A stretch of 64,000 bases of DNA from Staphylococcus carnosus (GCF_900458435.1 NZ_UHCT01000001.1:2480001-2544000); one strand, 5' to 3'. Shown: positions 54,947-64,000, counted from the stretch's first letter. A program made the numbers and translations. Notes: a model not told the origin generated them from the letters alone.

Positions 54947-55387
54947 TTATACATTATGTTGATTGCCCATTGAAATAGAAAGGCGATTCCACATATTAAT
55001 TTGATTGATAGTTAAAACTAAACCTGTATATTCTTCTTCAGAAAATTCTTCTCTTACACTTTCATATAATGCATCTGGCACACCAGCAGAAGCAATTAAT
55101 GTAATGGCCTCTGTCAGTTCTAAAGCAAGCTTATCTTTTTTCGAATAGATATTTGTATCTTCCCATGCGTTTAAAAGGAAAATTTCTTCTTCACTAACAC
55201 CCAGTTTTCTCGCATCACTTGTGTGCATCGCGAGACAATAAGCACAACCATTAATTTGTGAAGCACGAATTTTGATTAATTCACGTAAACGTCTATCTAC
55301 ATTTGCTTTCTTCAATTGTTTTTCCATTTGATACATTAATTCAATTTCTTCAGGTGCTACCTCATTATAAGCAATACGGTTATCCAT
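54947..55387 (-). CDS. Carboxymuconolactone decarboxylase / AhpD-like protein
   Basis: A 146-residue CMD-fold protein. The C-x2-C pair with downstream His, NGCAYCLAMHTSDARKLGV, is the AhpD-type redox site. LINQINMWNRLSISMG is the conserved C-terminal helix. Likely a peroxidase-type thiol enzyme or alkylhydroperoxidase core; substrate unknown. TTGGAGG precedes ATG 55387. Confidence 0.87.
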   Translation of the reverse strand: MDNRIAYNEVAPEEIELMYQMEKQLKKANVDRRLRELIKIRASQINGCAYCLAMHTSDARKLGVSEEEIFLLNAWEDTNIYSKKDKLALELTEAITLIASAGVPDALYESVREEFSEEEYTGLVLTINQINMWNRLSISMGNQHNV

Positions 55388-55661
55388 TCAGAATACCTCC
55401 AATTTATGTTTTCCAGTTATTATTTACCCGCTGTATTTACTTTAAATACAAAACAAACTTTAAAACTTCTCGCATCCACTAAAGTTCGTGTTTTAAAAGA
55501 GGGGTTTTATCCACTTTTAAAGTTCGTAATTTATATTATTATGTCATCTAAAAATTTAAACATTAAATACTTTGCATATCGAAAAAGTGATTTGTTTGAA
55601 TTATTAAATTCTGACTAATACTATTATAGATAAGTAAAAAAAGTATAAGGGGTTGTTGATA

Positions 55662-56828
55662 ATGGGAAAATTAAGTTCTGAAGAAAAAGTTGAAATATTA
55701 GCAGACTTAGTAGGTATTGAATCTGTAAATGATAACGAATTGGATGTAGCAAACTACTTACATGACTTATTCCAAAAACATCATATAGATTCTAAAATCA
55801 TAAAACTTACTGATACACGCGCTAATTTGGTAGCTGAAATAGGAAGTGGCAGTCCAGTTCTAGCCGTTTCAGGGCATATGGACGTTGTATCTCCTGGAGA
55901 TTCTTCAAAATGGCAGACTCCGCCTTTCAAATTAACTGAAGATAGCGAAGGGCATTTACATGGGCGCGGTGCTTCAGATATGAAATCAGGTCTTGCTGCG
56001 TTTGTAATCAGTATGATCGAACTCCATGAACAAGGATTGCCTAAACACGGTACAGTTCGTTTATTAGCAACAGCTGGTGAAGAAATTGAAGGACACGGCG
56101 CAAAAGCTTTTTATAAAGACGGCTATATGAATGATGTAGATGCGCTTGTTATCGCAGAACCTTCTAAAGATAAAATTATATATGCACACAAAGGTTCCAT
56201 GGATATTCGTGTCACTTCAAATGGTAAATCTGTTCATAGCTCTATGCCGAGTCTAGGCTATAATGCAATTAATCCTCTCGTTGATTTTGTTAATCGTATT
56301 AATCAAGCTTATAATTCAATCACAGAAAGCAACGATTTATTAGGAGATTCAGTTGTCAGCGCAACAATCATCAATGGCGGTTCTCAAGTCAATTCAATTC
56401 CGGATTATGCAGAAGCTGAATTCAATGTGAGAACGATTCCTGAAGCAGACAACGATAGTTATCAAAAACTTTTTGAACAAATTGCTAAAAATGTAAAAGT
56501 GGATGCACCAGACAGCTATTTAAATATCGACACTTATATGTCTCGCCCTCCTGTCTTCACTAAAGGTGATAACCGCTTAGTTGATATTGCCCAATCATTA
56601 AGTAAAAAATACTTAGGCAAAGAAGTTCCGAAAAAAGCTTCACCTGGAGTAACCGATGCTTCTGACTTAGTAGTAGATAAAGGAGAAGATTTCCCGTTCA
56701 TCATGTTCGGACCTGGCGAAACAAGCCAAGCACATGTCATTGATGAATATGTAGATAAAAAAGATTATTTAAACTTTATAGATTTATTTGAAGACTTATT
56801 AGTAGAATACCTAGATGAAAATGAATAA
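55662..56828 (+). CDS. M20-family peptidase (ArgE/DapE-type)
   Basis: A 388-residue metallopeptidase. VSGHMDVVSPGDSSKWQTPPF (zinc His, metal Asp), HGRGASDMKSGLAAF and TAGEEIEGHGAK (catalytic Glu-Glu) are the M20 motifs; the dimerisation domain is inserted near residue 175-290, and the final His is in SQAHVIDEY. It resembles succinyl-diaminopimelate desuccinylase/acetylornithine deacetylase-like proteins; staphylococci use acetylated DAP, so exact substrate is uncertain. A TTG-start frame 9 nt upstream is possible, but AAGGGG favours ATG 55662. Confidence 0.87.
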   Translation: MGKLSSEEKVEILADLVGIESVNDNELDVANYLHDLFQKHHIDSKIIKLTDTRANLVAEIGSGSPVLAVSGHMDVVSPGDSSKWQTPPFKLTEDSEGHLHGRGASDMKSGLAAFVISMIELHEQGLPKHGTVRLLATAGEEIEGHGAKAFYKDGYMNDVDALVIAEPSKDKIIYAHKGSMDIRVTSNGKSVHSSMPSLGYNAINPLVDFVNRINQAYNSITESNDLLGDSVVSATIINGGSQVNSIPDYAEAEFNVRTIPEADNDSYQKLFEQIAKNVKVDAPDSYLNIDTYMSRPPVFTKGDNRLVDIAQSLSKKYLGKEVPKKASPGVTDASDLVVDKGEDFPFIMFGPGETSQAHVIDEYVDKKDYLNFIDLFEDLLVEYLDENE

Positions 56829-56835
56829 CATTACA

Positions 56836-56875
56836 AAAGGCAGGCTTACCTTTAGCTGGTAAACCTGCCTTTCCT
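56836..56875. terminator. Bidirectional terminator between M20 and phosphatase genes
   Basis: AAAGGCAGG-TTACC pairs with GGTAA-CCTGCCTTT around a TTTAGCT loop. Confidence 0.85.
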
Positions 56876-57469
56876 TTAATAGATGTCATGTTCTGTATTC
56901 ACTAATATTGGTGTAGTATTTGCAATTTTTTTATTGAACAGTTCTTCTTCTGTTATGACACCTGAATAATATAAGCAACAACGAATCCAAATGATATGTG
57001 CAACAATAACAACTACACTGTCTTTTTTATCAAATATTTCTTTAAAAAATTGATCTACCCTAGCTAACACATCATTATAATTGTCGCCTCCAGGCGCACG
57101 TTGTGTAAAGCTATGCCGAAAATCAGACATGAGCGGATTCTCAAAATAAGGTCGATACTCAGGGTTTTGTATTAACTCTTTTTGTGAATGTCCCTCAAAT
57201 TTTCCTAGTGAACGTTCTCTTAACAATGCTGTAATAGTAACAGGAATAGTGTTATCAAAACCATTTTCATAGGTCTGTACAGTCCTCTTTAAATCTGAAA
57301 CATAAATATGGTCAATAGGAATATCTGAAAAGTATTCTTTCAATTTTTTTGCTGACTTGATACCTGTTTCAGTCAAAGCAACATTTAGTTGACCGCAAAA
57401 GTAATCTTGCCCGTGTTTATTATCATAATTTGCTGTCGATTCTCCGTGTCGAATTAAATAAATCTCCAA
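56876..57469 (-). CDS. Histidine phosphatase (phosphoglycerate-mutase-like)
   Basis: A 197-residue histidine phosphatase starting at TTG 57469 with GGAG upstream. YLIRHGESTANYDNKHGQ is the RHG catalytic motif; the second His is in VVIVAHIIWIRCCLYY, where the usual HGG is replaced by HII. ERSLGKFEGHSQ supplies the acid. Cytoplasmic; substrate unknown. Confidence 0.82.
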   Translation of the reverse strand: MEIYLIRHGESTANYDNKHGQDYFCGQLNVALTETGIKSAKKLKEYFSDIPIDHIYVSDLKRTVQTYENGFDNTIPVTITALLRERSLGKFEGHSQKELIQNPEYRPYFENPLMSDFRHSFTQRAPGGDNYNDVLARVDQFFKEIFDKKDSVVVIVAHIIWIRCCLYYSGVITEEELFNKKIANTTPILVNTEHDIY

Positions 57470-57654
57470 GTTGTCTCACTCCAATTATTACTTACTTTCA
57501 TGGCCAGTTACTTTACTGATATCTTTTTAAAGATAATAAAGTTATAGACACCACTAAATATTTTATTCAACAGTATGATAACACGGTTTTAATCAATATA
57601 TTTATCTTTTTGTCCTTTTGTTATGTAATTTTAATATTCGTTAATTTTATAGAA

Positions 57655-57695
57655 AAAATTAAAAAGCCGAGCGTCATTGCGCTCAGCCTTATAAA
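57655..57695 (-). terminator. Terminator after the 57701 gene
   Basis: Minus-strand AAGGCTGAGCG pairs with CGCTCGGCTT around a CAATGA-type loop, followed by UUUAAUUUUU. Confidence 0.8.
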
Positions 57696-57700
57696 ACAAA

Positions 57701-58294
57701 TTATAATAAATCCAACTTATTATTTTTCATCAAGATAAGTAAAAATTCACGTTCTACTTCAAGTAGATGTACATAGTCGTCCGACATAACCTCTTTACTC
57801 AATTCAATATTTTTCTCAGAAATAAAGTCGATTAATTTTTCGTTTTCTTCGTTATTGCCATATTCATCTTTTGCTTTTGACAACAATGAATCTTCACAAA
57901 CTAAAATAAATGCACGCCCATATGTCATATCTACTTTGCCGCGTTGATAATAAGATTCCAAGAATTTTTTAGCTTCATCAAAGCTATCAGTATGTTCGAA
58001 AATACCGAATACCTGATCCGTTACTTTTTCAGAGATATTAGACAATCTTTCTTTTTCAGGAATATTATCAGGTTTCACTCTATCTTTTACGAGTTCTTTT
58101 TGTTTTTTAATTTCTTCTTCAATGAGTTCCAATTCCTTGGCACGCTCTTCTTTATTCCATTTATCACGATTGTCTTTATATTCTTGAAGTAAATCTTTAG
58201 CTTTGTGTAAATCGAAATGACTTTCGTCATGTTCACTTTGATCTAAATGGTCGTAATAATTTTGGTCATTTTTTTTAATATCTTCTTTGCTCAT
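57701..58294 (-). CDS. Charged helical protein of unknown function
   Basis: A 197-residue highly charged protein without signal peptide or membrane segment. Residues 25-75 (AKDLLQEYKDNRDKWNKEER, then ELELIEEEIKKQKELV) likely form a coiled coil; the C-terminal half has regular amphipathic helices (FDEAKKFLESYYQRGKVD). AAGGAG precedes ATG 58294. No family recognised. Confidence 0.65.
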   Translation of the reverse strand: MSKEDIKKNDQNYYDHLDQSEHDESHFDLHKAKDLLQEYKDNRDKWNKEERAKELELIEEEIKKQKELVKDRVKPDNIPEKERLSNISEKVTDQVFGIFEHTDSFDEAKKFLESYYQRGKVDMTYGRAFILVCEDSLLSKAKDEYGNNEENEKLIDFISEKNIELSKEVMSDDYVHLLEVEREFLLILMKNNKLDLL

Positions 58295-58577
58295 AATTTG
58301 AAACTCCTTTATATATCGAGTTTATTCAGTTGTCCAATGTATATGGATACATCTCAGAAAATGTATACCCTTAGAAAAACGCTATAAACGCGGACTGCAA
58401 TATAATTGATAACCATCATCTAAATTAGACTGCTCAACACTTAAGTTCCCAAACTGTTTTTATAGCTGTTTTTATCAACACTTTGGAACATTAAACAATA
58501 AGTTAAGGAATTCTAACCAAATATTCCTATTATTCCTTTACGATAGAAGTAAGTTAAAACGAAGGAGGTTACTTATC

Positions 58578-58655
58578 ATGATGGTAGCAGATATTATCGG
58601 CGGTATTATCAAGTTAATCGTGAGCTTAGTAGACACTTTCAAACCTAAAAACTAA
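58578..58655 (+). CDS. Phenol-soluble-modulin-like peptide (25 aa)
   Basis: A 25-codon ORF with GAAGGAGG 10 nt before ATG 58578. The product is an amphipathic helix: MM followed by VADIIGGIIKLIVSLVDTFK and a PKN tail. It keeps the pattern of alpha-type phenol-soluble modulins and delta-toxin (Met start, hydrophobic face of Ile/Val/Leu, DTFK-type C-terminus with Lys), with no signal peptide. PSMs are exported by Pmt and act as surfactants or cytolysins. It has its own terminator. Homology to a specific PSM is not exact; call rests on length, helicity and ribosome site. Confidence 0.75.
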   Translation: MMVADIIGGIIKLIVSLVDTFKPKN

Positions 58656-58675
58656 TAAATACTTAAATATGATTG

Positions 58676-58709
58676 TAAATACGCTCTCGCTATAGAGCAT
58701 ATTTTTTTG
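58676..58709 (+). terminator. Terminator after the PSM-like gene
   Basis: ATACGCTCT pairs with AGAGC-ATAT around CGCTAT, followed by TTTTTT. Confidence 0.75.
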
Positions 58710-58754
58710 ACTTGAAAATTAAAAGCAGCTGTTATGCACAACCGCTTCATCGTT

Positions 58755-59144
<390 letters not shown>

Positions 59145-59205
59145 CTAACTAAAAAGATATTTATCAAATATGCAGCTTAAGACTTTGATAATAAATTACC
59201 ACTAA

Positions 59206-59220
59206 TGATAATTATTCTCA
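59206..59220. promoter_or_regulatory. Fur box upstream of isdG
   Basis: Minus-strand TGAGAATAATTATCA matches the Fur 7-1-7 consensus TGATAATNATTATCA with one mismatch, about 130 nt before isdG. Iron-repressed expression is expected. Confidence 0.8.
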
Positions 59221-59321
59221 ATTGTATTTTTAATTATTAACTATTTTTAAGAATTACATTTGAATATAAATTTCAAGTTTTGAGAATACTTGTCTAGAAG
59301 ATACTTCTATACTTTAATTTT

Positions 59322-59358
59322 TAGGCAAAATAAAAACACCCACTTACAAAGTGAGTGC
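59322..59358 (-). terminator. Terminator after the 59365 gene
   Basis: Minus-strand AGCACTCACTT pairs with AAGTGGGTGTT (G-U) around TGT, followed by UUUAUUUUG. Confidence 0.8.
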
Positions 59359-59364
59359 TTCCAA

Positions 59365-59583
59365 TTACTTCCCGTGTTCATTAACGAACTTCTTACCTTC
59401 ATCAGTAACTTTCCAAGAATCTATTTCTCCGTCTATATAATCAATATCAACATATCCTTCATGACTTAATGTAATGATGTCATCTTTCAATTCTTCAAGT
59501 TGTTTCTGTGATGTTGTTTCACCGTCATCTTCCGTAGGTCGTAAAAACATTTTCAACAACTCATATCTTCTTTCATCATTCAT
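59365..59583 (-). CDS. Small winged-helix-like hypothetical protein
   Basis: A 72-residue protein. It is acidic and predicted helix-helix-beta; VDIDYIDGEIDSWKVTDEGKKF resembles the wing and last helix of small winged-helix proteins. GAGGAG at 10 nt precedes ATG 59583; own terminator downstream. No family recognised. Confidence 0.6.
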   Translation of the reverse strand: MNDERRYELLKMFLRPTEDDGETTSQKQLEELKDDIITLSHEGYVDIDYIDGEIDSWKVTDEGKKFVNEHGK

Positions 59584-59831
59584 TCTTCTTCATCTCCTCG
59601 ATAAATGATATCTAAAGTTACATTTTAATCGATCCAATACTAAGATAGTTGAGAGTCAGTTATCCTATTAATAGTAGATTTACCATTATGTAAAGTTGGT
59701 CAAACATGAAAGGGTCTGTATATTTTTAATTTGCAATATAAAGCAATTAAGAAGTTCATATTTTCATATAGAAAAGCACAGACATTTTAAGTTATCATTT
59801 TTCTAGCTTTTTAAATATTTTAGACATAAAG

Positions 59832-59862
59832 AAACCCCGTAGAGCCTATGCCTACGGGGATT
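59832..59862 (-). terminator. Terminator of rpsF-ssb-rpsR
   Basis: Minus-strand CCCCGTAG pairs with CTACGGGG across a 9-nt loop, followed by UUUCUUU. Confidence 0.85.
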
Positions 59863-59878
59863 ATCTATAAGTTCTATC

Positions 59879-60121
59879 TTAGTTTTCTTCTTTAACATAT
59901 GGTAATAAAGCCATATGACGAGCACGTTTGATAGCTGTAGTCAACATACGCTGATATTTAGCTGAAGTGCCAGTTACACGACGTGGTAAAATTTTACCGC
60001 GTTCTGAGATAAAACGTTTTAATAAGTCTGTATCTTTATAGTCGATGTGTGTAATACCGTTTGCTGTGAAATAGCAAACTTTTTTACGACGACGTCCGCC
60101 TCTTCTTGGTCCACCTGCCAT
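59879..60121 (-). CDS. rpsR: Ribosomal protein S18
   Basis: An 80-residue basic protein of the small subunit. [15 protein letters not shown] start and [20 protein letters not shown] are diagnostic S18 segments. AAAGGAGG precedes ATG 60121. Third gene of rpsF-ssb-rpsR. Confidence 0.97.
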   Translation of the reverse strand: MAGGPRRGGRRRKKVCYFTANGITHIDYKDTDLLKRFISERGKILPRRVTGTSAKYQRMLTTAIKRARHMALLPYVKEEN

Positions 60122-60177
60122 GGTTAACTGCCTCCTTTAATTGAGTTTTTCAAATTTCTACGTTCATTACACGTTTA

Positions 60178-60699
60178 TTAGAATGGTAAATCATCATCAC
60201 TGATATCAATCGGTCCGTTTGCATTTGCAAATGGATTATCAGATTGTCCAGATTTTGATGAATTTTGGTTTTGATAAGATGACGTATTTTGACCTTGTTG
60301 TTGTCCACCGTAACTTTGACCGTAATCTTGGAATTGATTGCCTCCTCCAGATTGTTGGCCGCCATGACGTTGGTTTTGTGATTTAGGTTCAAGGAATTGG
60401 ACACTGTCACACACAACTTCTGTCACAAAAATACGACGTCCTTCTTGGTTTTCGTAACTGCGTGATTGCAAGCGACCGTCAACGCCAGCAAGACTACCTT
60501 TAAACAAATAATTGTTTACATTCTCTGCTTGTTTTCTAAAAACAACACAGTTAATGAAGTCTGCTTCACGTTCCCCTTGCGCATTCGTAAACGTACGATT
60601 AACCGCTAGGGTAAAAGTCGCTACACTTACGCCTGAGGGTGTCGTTCTGTATTCAGGATCTCGAGTTAAACGTCCTACCAATACAACTCTGTTAAGCAT
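60178..60699 (-). CDS. ssb: Single-stranded DNA-binding protein
   Basis: A 173-residue SSB. Residues 1-105 are the OB fold ([37 protein letters not shown]), then a Gly/Gln/Asn-rich linker and the acidic tip [11 protein letters not shown], which binds partner proteins. GGGGGCG precedes ATG 60699. Second gene of the operon, 22 nt after rpsF. Confidence 0.97.
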   Translation of the reverse strand: MLNRVVLVGRLTRDPEYRTTPSGVSVATFTLAVNRTFTNAQGEREADFINCVVFRKQAENVNNYLFKGSLAGVDGRLQSRSYENQEGRRIFVTEVVCDSVQFLEPKSQNQRHGGQQSGGGNQFQDYGQSYGGQQQGQNTSSYQNQNSSKSGQSDNPFANANGPIDISDDDLPF

Positions 60700-60720
60700 T
60701 TAAACGCCCCCATTCTGTTT

Positions 60721-61017
60721 TTACTTGTCTTCATCTTCGCGGATTACAATGTAACGAATGATATCGTCATTGATTTTAGCTAAACGTTGGAATTCGTCTG
60801 TAGCTTCACTGTTTTCAGTGTTGATACGTACAATGTAGTAGTAACCTTCTTTGAAATCTTCAATTTCGTAAGCAAGGCGACGTTTGCCCCAATCTTTCTC
60901 TTCGATGATTTCAGCACCGTCGTTTGTTAAAATACCGTTGAAACGTTCAACTAATGCTTTTCTCGCTTCGTCTTCAATGTTCGGACGAACAACGTACATA
61001 ATTTCATATGTTCTCAT
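60721..61017 (-). CDS. rpsF: Ribosomal protein S6
   Basis: A 98-residue S6 ([51 protein letters not shown]). Partner of S18 in the platform of the small subunit. Heads the operon, with a leader that fits an S6:S18 regulatory RNA. Confidence 0.96.
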   Translation of the reverse strand: MRTYEIMYVVRPNIEDEARKALVERFNGILTNDGAEIIEEKDWGKRRLAYEIEDFKEGYYYIVRINTENSEATDEFQRLAKINDDIIRYIVIREDEDK

Positions 61018-61019
61018 TT

Positions 61020-61085
61020 TATATTTGCACCTCCTTGTGGTCTATGCGGCTTACTATCAGATGTAGCAAGCAAGGAATAATTTTC
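61020..61085 (-). promoter_or_regulatory. Candidate S6:S18 autoregulatory leader RNA
   Basis: Minus-strand GCTTGCTAC...GTAAGCCGC (61071-61046) forms a stem-loop with a CCGC near its 3' side, just before AAGGAGG and the rpsF ATG. The published S6:S18 motif has a conserved CCG next to a stem at this position. Match by eye only. Confidence 0.5.
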
Positions 61086-61157
61086 ATTACTCACAGTCAA
61101 GAATTATAGCACACGCAATTACTTTTTACAATCATTTTCATAACACTTTTCATTTTA

Positions 61158-62192
61158 TTAGTTGATTTCACAAGCATAACCATCTTTATCTCGATCCATT
61201 TTTGCTTGGTAAGCTGGATGCCCTTGCGGAACTCCTCCCGGGTGCACTTGTCTTAAAGCAGTACAATTCGGATAACTTTCACTTGCCGTACCGCTCGTGC
61301 TTTGGCTTGTTCCTCCTGAAGAAGGAACACTCCCCTCAGACTGACCTTGCGTTTGTTGCGGTGTTTGTGTTTCTTTAGGGGTACTTGATTGAGTTTCCGT
61401 ATCAGCAGGTACTTCACCACTCCAAATATTCAAGTGTTCTTCTTGAGCTAAACGCTGACTTTCTTTTAACTGATCCAAATACGTAATGTTTGGTGGATAA
61501 ATATATGCTACTTTAGCCAATCCTTGACGAACAAGTGCATCATTAACCATCTTGCCATCTGCATAAACATACGCTAAATAACGTCCATATTTATCAGTCT
61601 TTCCACCCTTATCAAATTCAACTTCGATTTTCGAAGCATTTTCCAACATGTTTTTCGTATAAGCTGAAGCTTCTTTACCATATGGTTGAACACCTTTTGT
61701 AGGGTGTTTTGTTTCAGGTGTATCAATTAGCAATAAACGGAAAACAGCTTCTTTTCCATCATACATTAACCGTACTGTATCTCCATCAACTGCTCTCGCG
61801 TATGTTGCTTCTTCTTTCACTAAACCATTAGCTTCTTTTTCAGTTTCTGATTTAGTTTCTGGTTTTTCCTTGTCTTTCTTATTCGATGTATCTTCAGTTT
61901 CAGATTTTTTTGTTGGAGCAGCTTTAAATTCTTTTTCTTTATTATTCTCAGCATCTGAATCTTTTTCAGGTGCTTTCTTTGCCTTCTCTTTAGTTTGGTG
62001 TGCTGTTTTTTGTTCATGCTTTGAAGATTCATCATCTTCACCGCCCAAACCAGTTAGGAGAATGCCTAGAAAAAGGCTCGCAACTAAAGTAATCGCCGCA
62101 GATTTTTTCGGTTTTCCTTTAATTGCTAAATAAATTAGACGAATTAAAAATATAAAAAATACTATAAAACATATACCGCCTAGAAATTGCAT
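61158..62192 (-). CDS. Membrane-anchored staphylococcal-nuclease-type protein with Excalibur domain
   Basis: A 344-residue protein. Two N-terminal hydrophobic helices (residues ~1-22 and 31-49) anchor it; residues 55-130 are a very charged Lys/Glu/Ser/Thr linker. The SNase domain follows: [22 protein letters not shown] (catalytic Arg), [10 protein letters not shown] (Glu) and [11 protein letters not shown] (Arg). After a Gln/Thr/Ser linker comes Excalibur, ending [12 protein letters not shown] (D-x-D-x-D-G-x2-C-E). Likely cell-surface Ca-dependent nuclease, not the secreted thermonuclease Nuc. Confidence 0.87.
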   Translation of the reverse strand: MQFLGGICFIVFFIFLIRLIYLAIKGKPKKSAAITLVASLFLGILLTGLGGEDDESSKHEQKTAHQTKEKAKKAPEKDSDAENNKEKEFKAAPTKKSETEDTSNKKDKEKPETKSETEKEANGLVKEEATYARAVDGDTVRLMYDGKEAVFRLLLIDTPETKHPTKGVQPYGKEASAYTKNMLENASKIEVEFDKGGKTDKYGRYLAYVYADGKMVNDALVRQGLAKVAYIYPPNITYLDQLKESQRLAQEEHLNIWSGEVPADTETQSSTPKETQTPQQTQGQSEGSVPSSGGTSQSTSGTASESYPNCTALRQVHPGGVPQGHPAYQAKMDRDKDGYACEIN

Positions 62193-62349
62193 TATGTATT
62201 ACACCTCTGTCATTTGTTTATTTATATCTATATTATACTATAATTTTAATAAATTTAACGGCGTTTTTTAGTTCACCTGACATAGATAGTTTAAATTCAC
62301 AACTCTGCTTCCTATTAAGTTAAAATATGTATACAAAGAGGTGTTTATT

Positions 62350-62607
62350 ATGACTGAAAATCGAGCATATATTTTTAAAAGCGGACAAGATCATGCTGTT
62401 ACTTTATCCGAATCAGTAATAAAATCTTTAAATTTAAAACCCGGTGATGTATTAGTACAAGAAATTGTTGATGGCCAAATCATCCTAAAAAAGGAAAACC
62501 ATCAAAGTTTTTCGGAAGAATGGAATCAATTCTTTGAACAAGGCGGCAATTATGATGATTACGAAACACACCAATGGGGCGAAGCATCGGAGCGTGAAAA
62601 ATGGTAG
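62350..62607 (+). CDS. AbrB/MazE-type antitoxin (PemI-like)
   Basis: An 85-residue protein. Residues 1-45 form a SpoVT/AbrB swapped-hairpin domain (SGQDHAVTLSESVIKSLNL, KPGDVLVQEIVDGQIIL); the acidic, aromatic C-terminus (EEWNQFFEQGGNYDDYETHQ) would wrap the toxin. AAAGAGGTG sets ATG 62350. Overlaps the toxin gene by 7 nt. PemI-type antitoxin in staphylococcal PemIK pairs. Confidence 0.82.
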   Translation: MTENRAYIFKSGQDHAVTLSESVIKSLNLKPGDVLVQEIVDGQIILKKENHQSFSEEWNQFFEQGGNYDDYETHQWGEASEREKW

Positions 62608-62951
62608 AGCAATACAAAATTATTGATGTGAATTTAGATCCGATACTTGGTCGTGAAAAAGGAAAATATCGACCATGTGTTGTTTTAAGCCGTACGAGTT
62701 TCAATGATAAAACAAGTTTAGTATGGGTTTCTCCCATCACAAGCCGACCGGTTAAATATCCTACTGATGTTGCACTGAAAACAATGGAACATCATATCAA
62801 AGGCACAATAGATGTAGGGCAAATCAGAACTTTAGATTTGAGTACACGTCATTATCGTGTGGTAGATAGTGTTTCGCATGAAGTAATGCATAAAATTGAT
62901 GATATCATCACAAATATATTGAAAATCGAATCTCCTCAAAGACACTTGTAA
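62601..62951 (+). CDS. MazF/PemK-type mRNA endonuclease toxin
   Basis: A 116-residue MazF-fold toxin. GREKGKYRPCVVLSRTSFND and SLVWVSPITSRPVKYPTDV are the conserved beta core, with RPCVVLS, and DVGQIRTLDLSTRHY has the catalytic Arg and Asp. Cleaves mRNA at short motifs in homologues. Its ATG overlaps the antitoxin stop, a typical TA arrangement. Resembles PemK of staphylococcal plasmids; this copy appears chromosomal. Confidence 0.88.
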   Translation: MVEQYKIIDVNLDPILGREKGKYRPCVVLSRTSFNDKTSLVWVSPITSRPVKYPTDVALKTMEHHIKGTIDVGQIRTLDLSTRHYRVVDSVSHEVMHKIDDIITNILKIESPQRHL

Positions 62952-63124
62952 CAACAAGCTGGTTCCATATAGTTTCATTTCAGTAAGATGATTATTTCCA
63001 TTATTTAACAAAGGAAAAGAGGGTATATGTACACTGTGTACTTTAAAACTAAATATTAAAAATATATATTCTTCGTTAAATTGTTGCAGAAGTGTGAAAG
63101 TTTTGTAGACGAACATGTTTTAAA

Positions 63125-63153
63125 TTGGTTTTTAAATTGTAAGCGCTTATAAT
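63125..63153 (+). promoter_or_regulatory. arcB promoter with overlapping CRE
   Basis: TTGGTT (63125-63130), 17 nt spacer, TATAAT (63148-63153). TTGTAAGCGCTTATAA (63137-63152), a CcpA catabolite-response element near consensus, overlaps the spacer and -10, so glucose repression is expected. Confidence 0.8.
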
Positions 63154-63191
63154 AAAGGTGAAATCAATCACAAAGAGGAGTTGTATGTATA

Positions 63192-64000
63192 ATGCAAAAC
63201 TTAAGAAACAGAAATTTCCTAACATTATTAGATTTTTCACAGAAAGAAGTTGAATTTTTACTCAACCTTTCAGAAGACTTGAAAAGAGCGAAATACGCAG
63301 GTATTGAGCAGCCGACGATGAAAGGAAAAAACATTGCCTTAATTTTTGAAAAAGACTCAACTCGTACTCGTTGCGCATTTGAAGTTGCCGCTTACGACCA
63401 AGGTGCTCACGTTACTTACCTTGGACCTACAGGCAGCCAAATGGGCAAAAAAGAAACAGCAGCAGATACAGCACGCGTTTTAGGCGGCATGTATGACGGT
63501 ATCGAATACCGCGGATTCTCTCAACGTACTGTTGAAACATTGGCGAAAGAATCAGGCGTTCCAGTATGGAACGGTTTAACAGATGAAGATCACCCTACGC
63601 AAGTATTGGCTGACTTCTTGACTGCTAAAGAAACATTGAAAAAACCTTATCACGAAATCAACTTCACATATGTTGGAGACGGACGCAACAACGTTGCGAA
63701 CGCATTAATGGCAGGTGCTGCAATTATGGGTATGCGTTTCCACCTTGTATGTCCGAAAGAATTGAATCCGACAGACGAATTATTGAGCCGTTGTAGAGAA
63801 TTGGCTGAAGAAAACGGCGGCGAAATCTTAGTGACAGATGATATCGATAAAGGTGTGAAAGGTTCAGACGTACTTTACACAGACGTTTGGGTATCTATGG
63901 GCGAACCTGACGATGTCTGGAAAGAACGTATCGAATTATTGAAACCTTACCAAGTTAACCAAGAAATGATCGAAAAAACAGGCAATCCACGTGTCATCTT
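63192..64000 (+). CDS. arcB: Ornithine carbamoyltransferase (catabolic type), partial
   Basis: The first 269 residues of a carbamoyltransferase; the window ends inside the gene. The carbamoyl-phosphate motif is [30 protein letters not shown] and the MGEPDDVW segment follow. Sequence closely matches staphylococcal ArcB of the arginine deiminase pathway, which converts citrulline plus phosphate to ornithine and carbamoyl phosphate. A CRE overlaps its promoter, fitting a catabolic role. AAGAGGAG precedes ATG 63192. The anabolic ArgF is the alternative. Confidence 0.9.
   Translation, partial: MQNLRNRNFLTLLDFSQKEVEFLLNLSEDLKRAKYAGIEQPTMKGKNIALIFEKDSTRTRCAFEVAAYDQGAHVTYLGPTGSQMGKKETAADTARVLGGMYDGIEYRGFSQRTVETLAKESGVPVWNGLTDEDHPTQVLADFLTAKETLKKPYHEINFTYVGDGRNNVANALMAGAAIMGMRFHLVCPKELNPTDELLSRCRELAEENGGEILVTDDIDKGVKGSDVLYTDVWVSMGEPDDVWKERIELLKPYQVNQEMIEKTGNPRVI

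Overview
The window is a low-GC Firmicute chromosome segment that reads as Staphylococcus. guaA, guaB, pbuX, xpt, tcyP, nfrA, ahpC and ahpF are in the usual staphylococcal neighbourhood, and rpsF-ssb-rpsR, IsdG-type, MhqD/MhqE-type and butA genes match staphylococcal families. A full assimilatory sulfate reduction set (cysH, cysJ, cysI, a SUMT gene, a TSUP permease gene, sat, cysC), absent from S. aureus, points to a coagulase-negative food-type species of the S. carnosus group. The species call is inference. I saw no phage, insertion sequence, CRISPR array, rRNA or tRNA.

Layout. 1-3.1 kb: a TetR regulator and a three-gene operon that fits L-carnitine breakdown to glycine betaine. 3.1-10.1 kb: LysE exporter, mccB-mccA, an NSS transporter, an IcaR-like TetR regulator, a carboxylesterase and a membrane methyltransferase-like protein. 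10.1-10.6 kb: no convincing gene, but strong minus-strand RNA structure. 10.7-14.5 kb: a DJ-1/PfpI protein, then a structured leader with a small ORF and a four-gene operon (HTH protein, two related lipoproteins, zinc-ribbon membrane protein). 14.7-19.4 kb: TetX-like flavoprotein, mhqE-mhqD, and a PadR/DUF1700/DUF4097 module whose last gene is frameshifted. 19.6-22.4 kb: a MetE-like gene behind a T-box, a DUF5067-type lipoprotein, and a SAM riboswitch in front of a 55-codon ORF. 22.4-23.8 kb: a second hotdog thioesterase and butA. 23.9-32.1 kb: sulfate assimilation. 32.3-39 kb: Vga-like ABC-F protein, glycosyltransferase with C-terminal repeats, a frameshifted secreted protein, Nudix, GXWXG and VOC proteins. 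39.1-44.5 kb: xpt-pbuX-guaB-guaA under a guanine riboswitch with an unusually long leader. 44.7-49.5 kb: stress protein behind a SigB-type promoter, an acetyltransferase-like gene with an internal stop, an HTH/coiled-coil protein, tcyP and nfrA. 49.7-57.5 kb: hydratase-family protein, ahpCF behind a PerR box, PAP2 phosphatase, lipoprotein, AhpD-like protein, M20 peptidase, histidine phosphatase. 57.7-64 kb: an unknown protein, a 25-residue phenol-soluble-modulin-like peptide, isdG with a Fur box, rpsF-ssb-rpsR, an anchored nuclease, a MazF/PemK toxin-antitoxin pair, and the start of arcB behind a CRE.

Theme: sulfur and methionine metabolism dominates. Sulfate reduction, reverse transsulfuration (mccAB), cystine import (tcyP), a methionine T-box and a SAM riboswitch all occur, and similar short AT-rich motifs lie upstream of several sulfur operons, suggesting shared CymR-type control. 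Redox and electrophile defence (ahpCF, mhqED, nfrA, AhpD-like) is a second theme. Three loci carry single-base lesions (DUF4097, secreted protein, acetyltransferase-like), which are either real decay, reversible switching or sequence errors.
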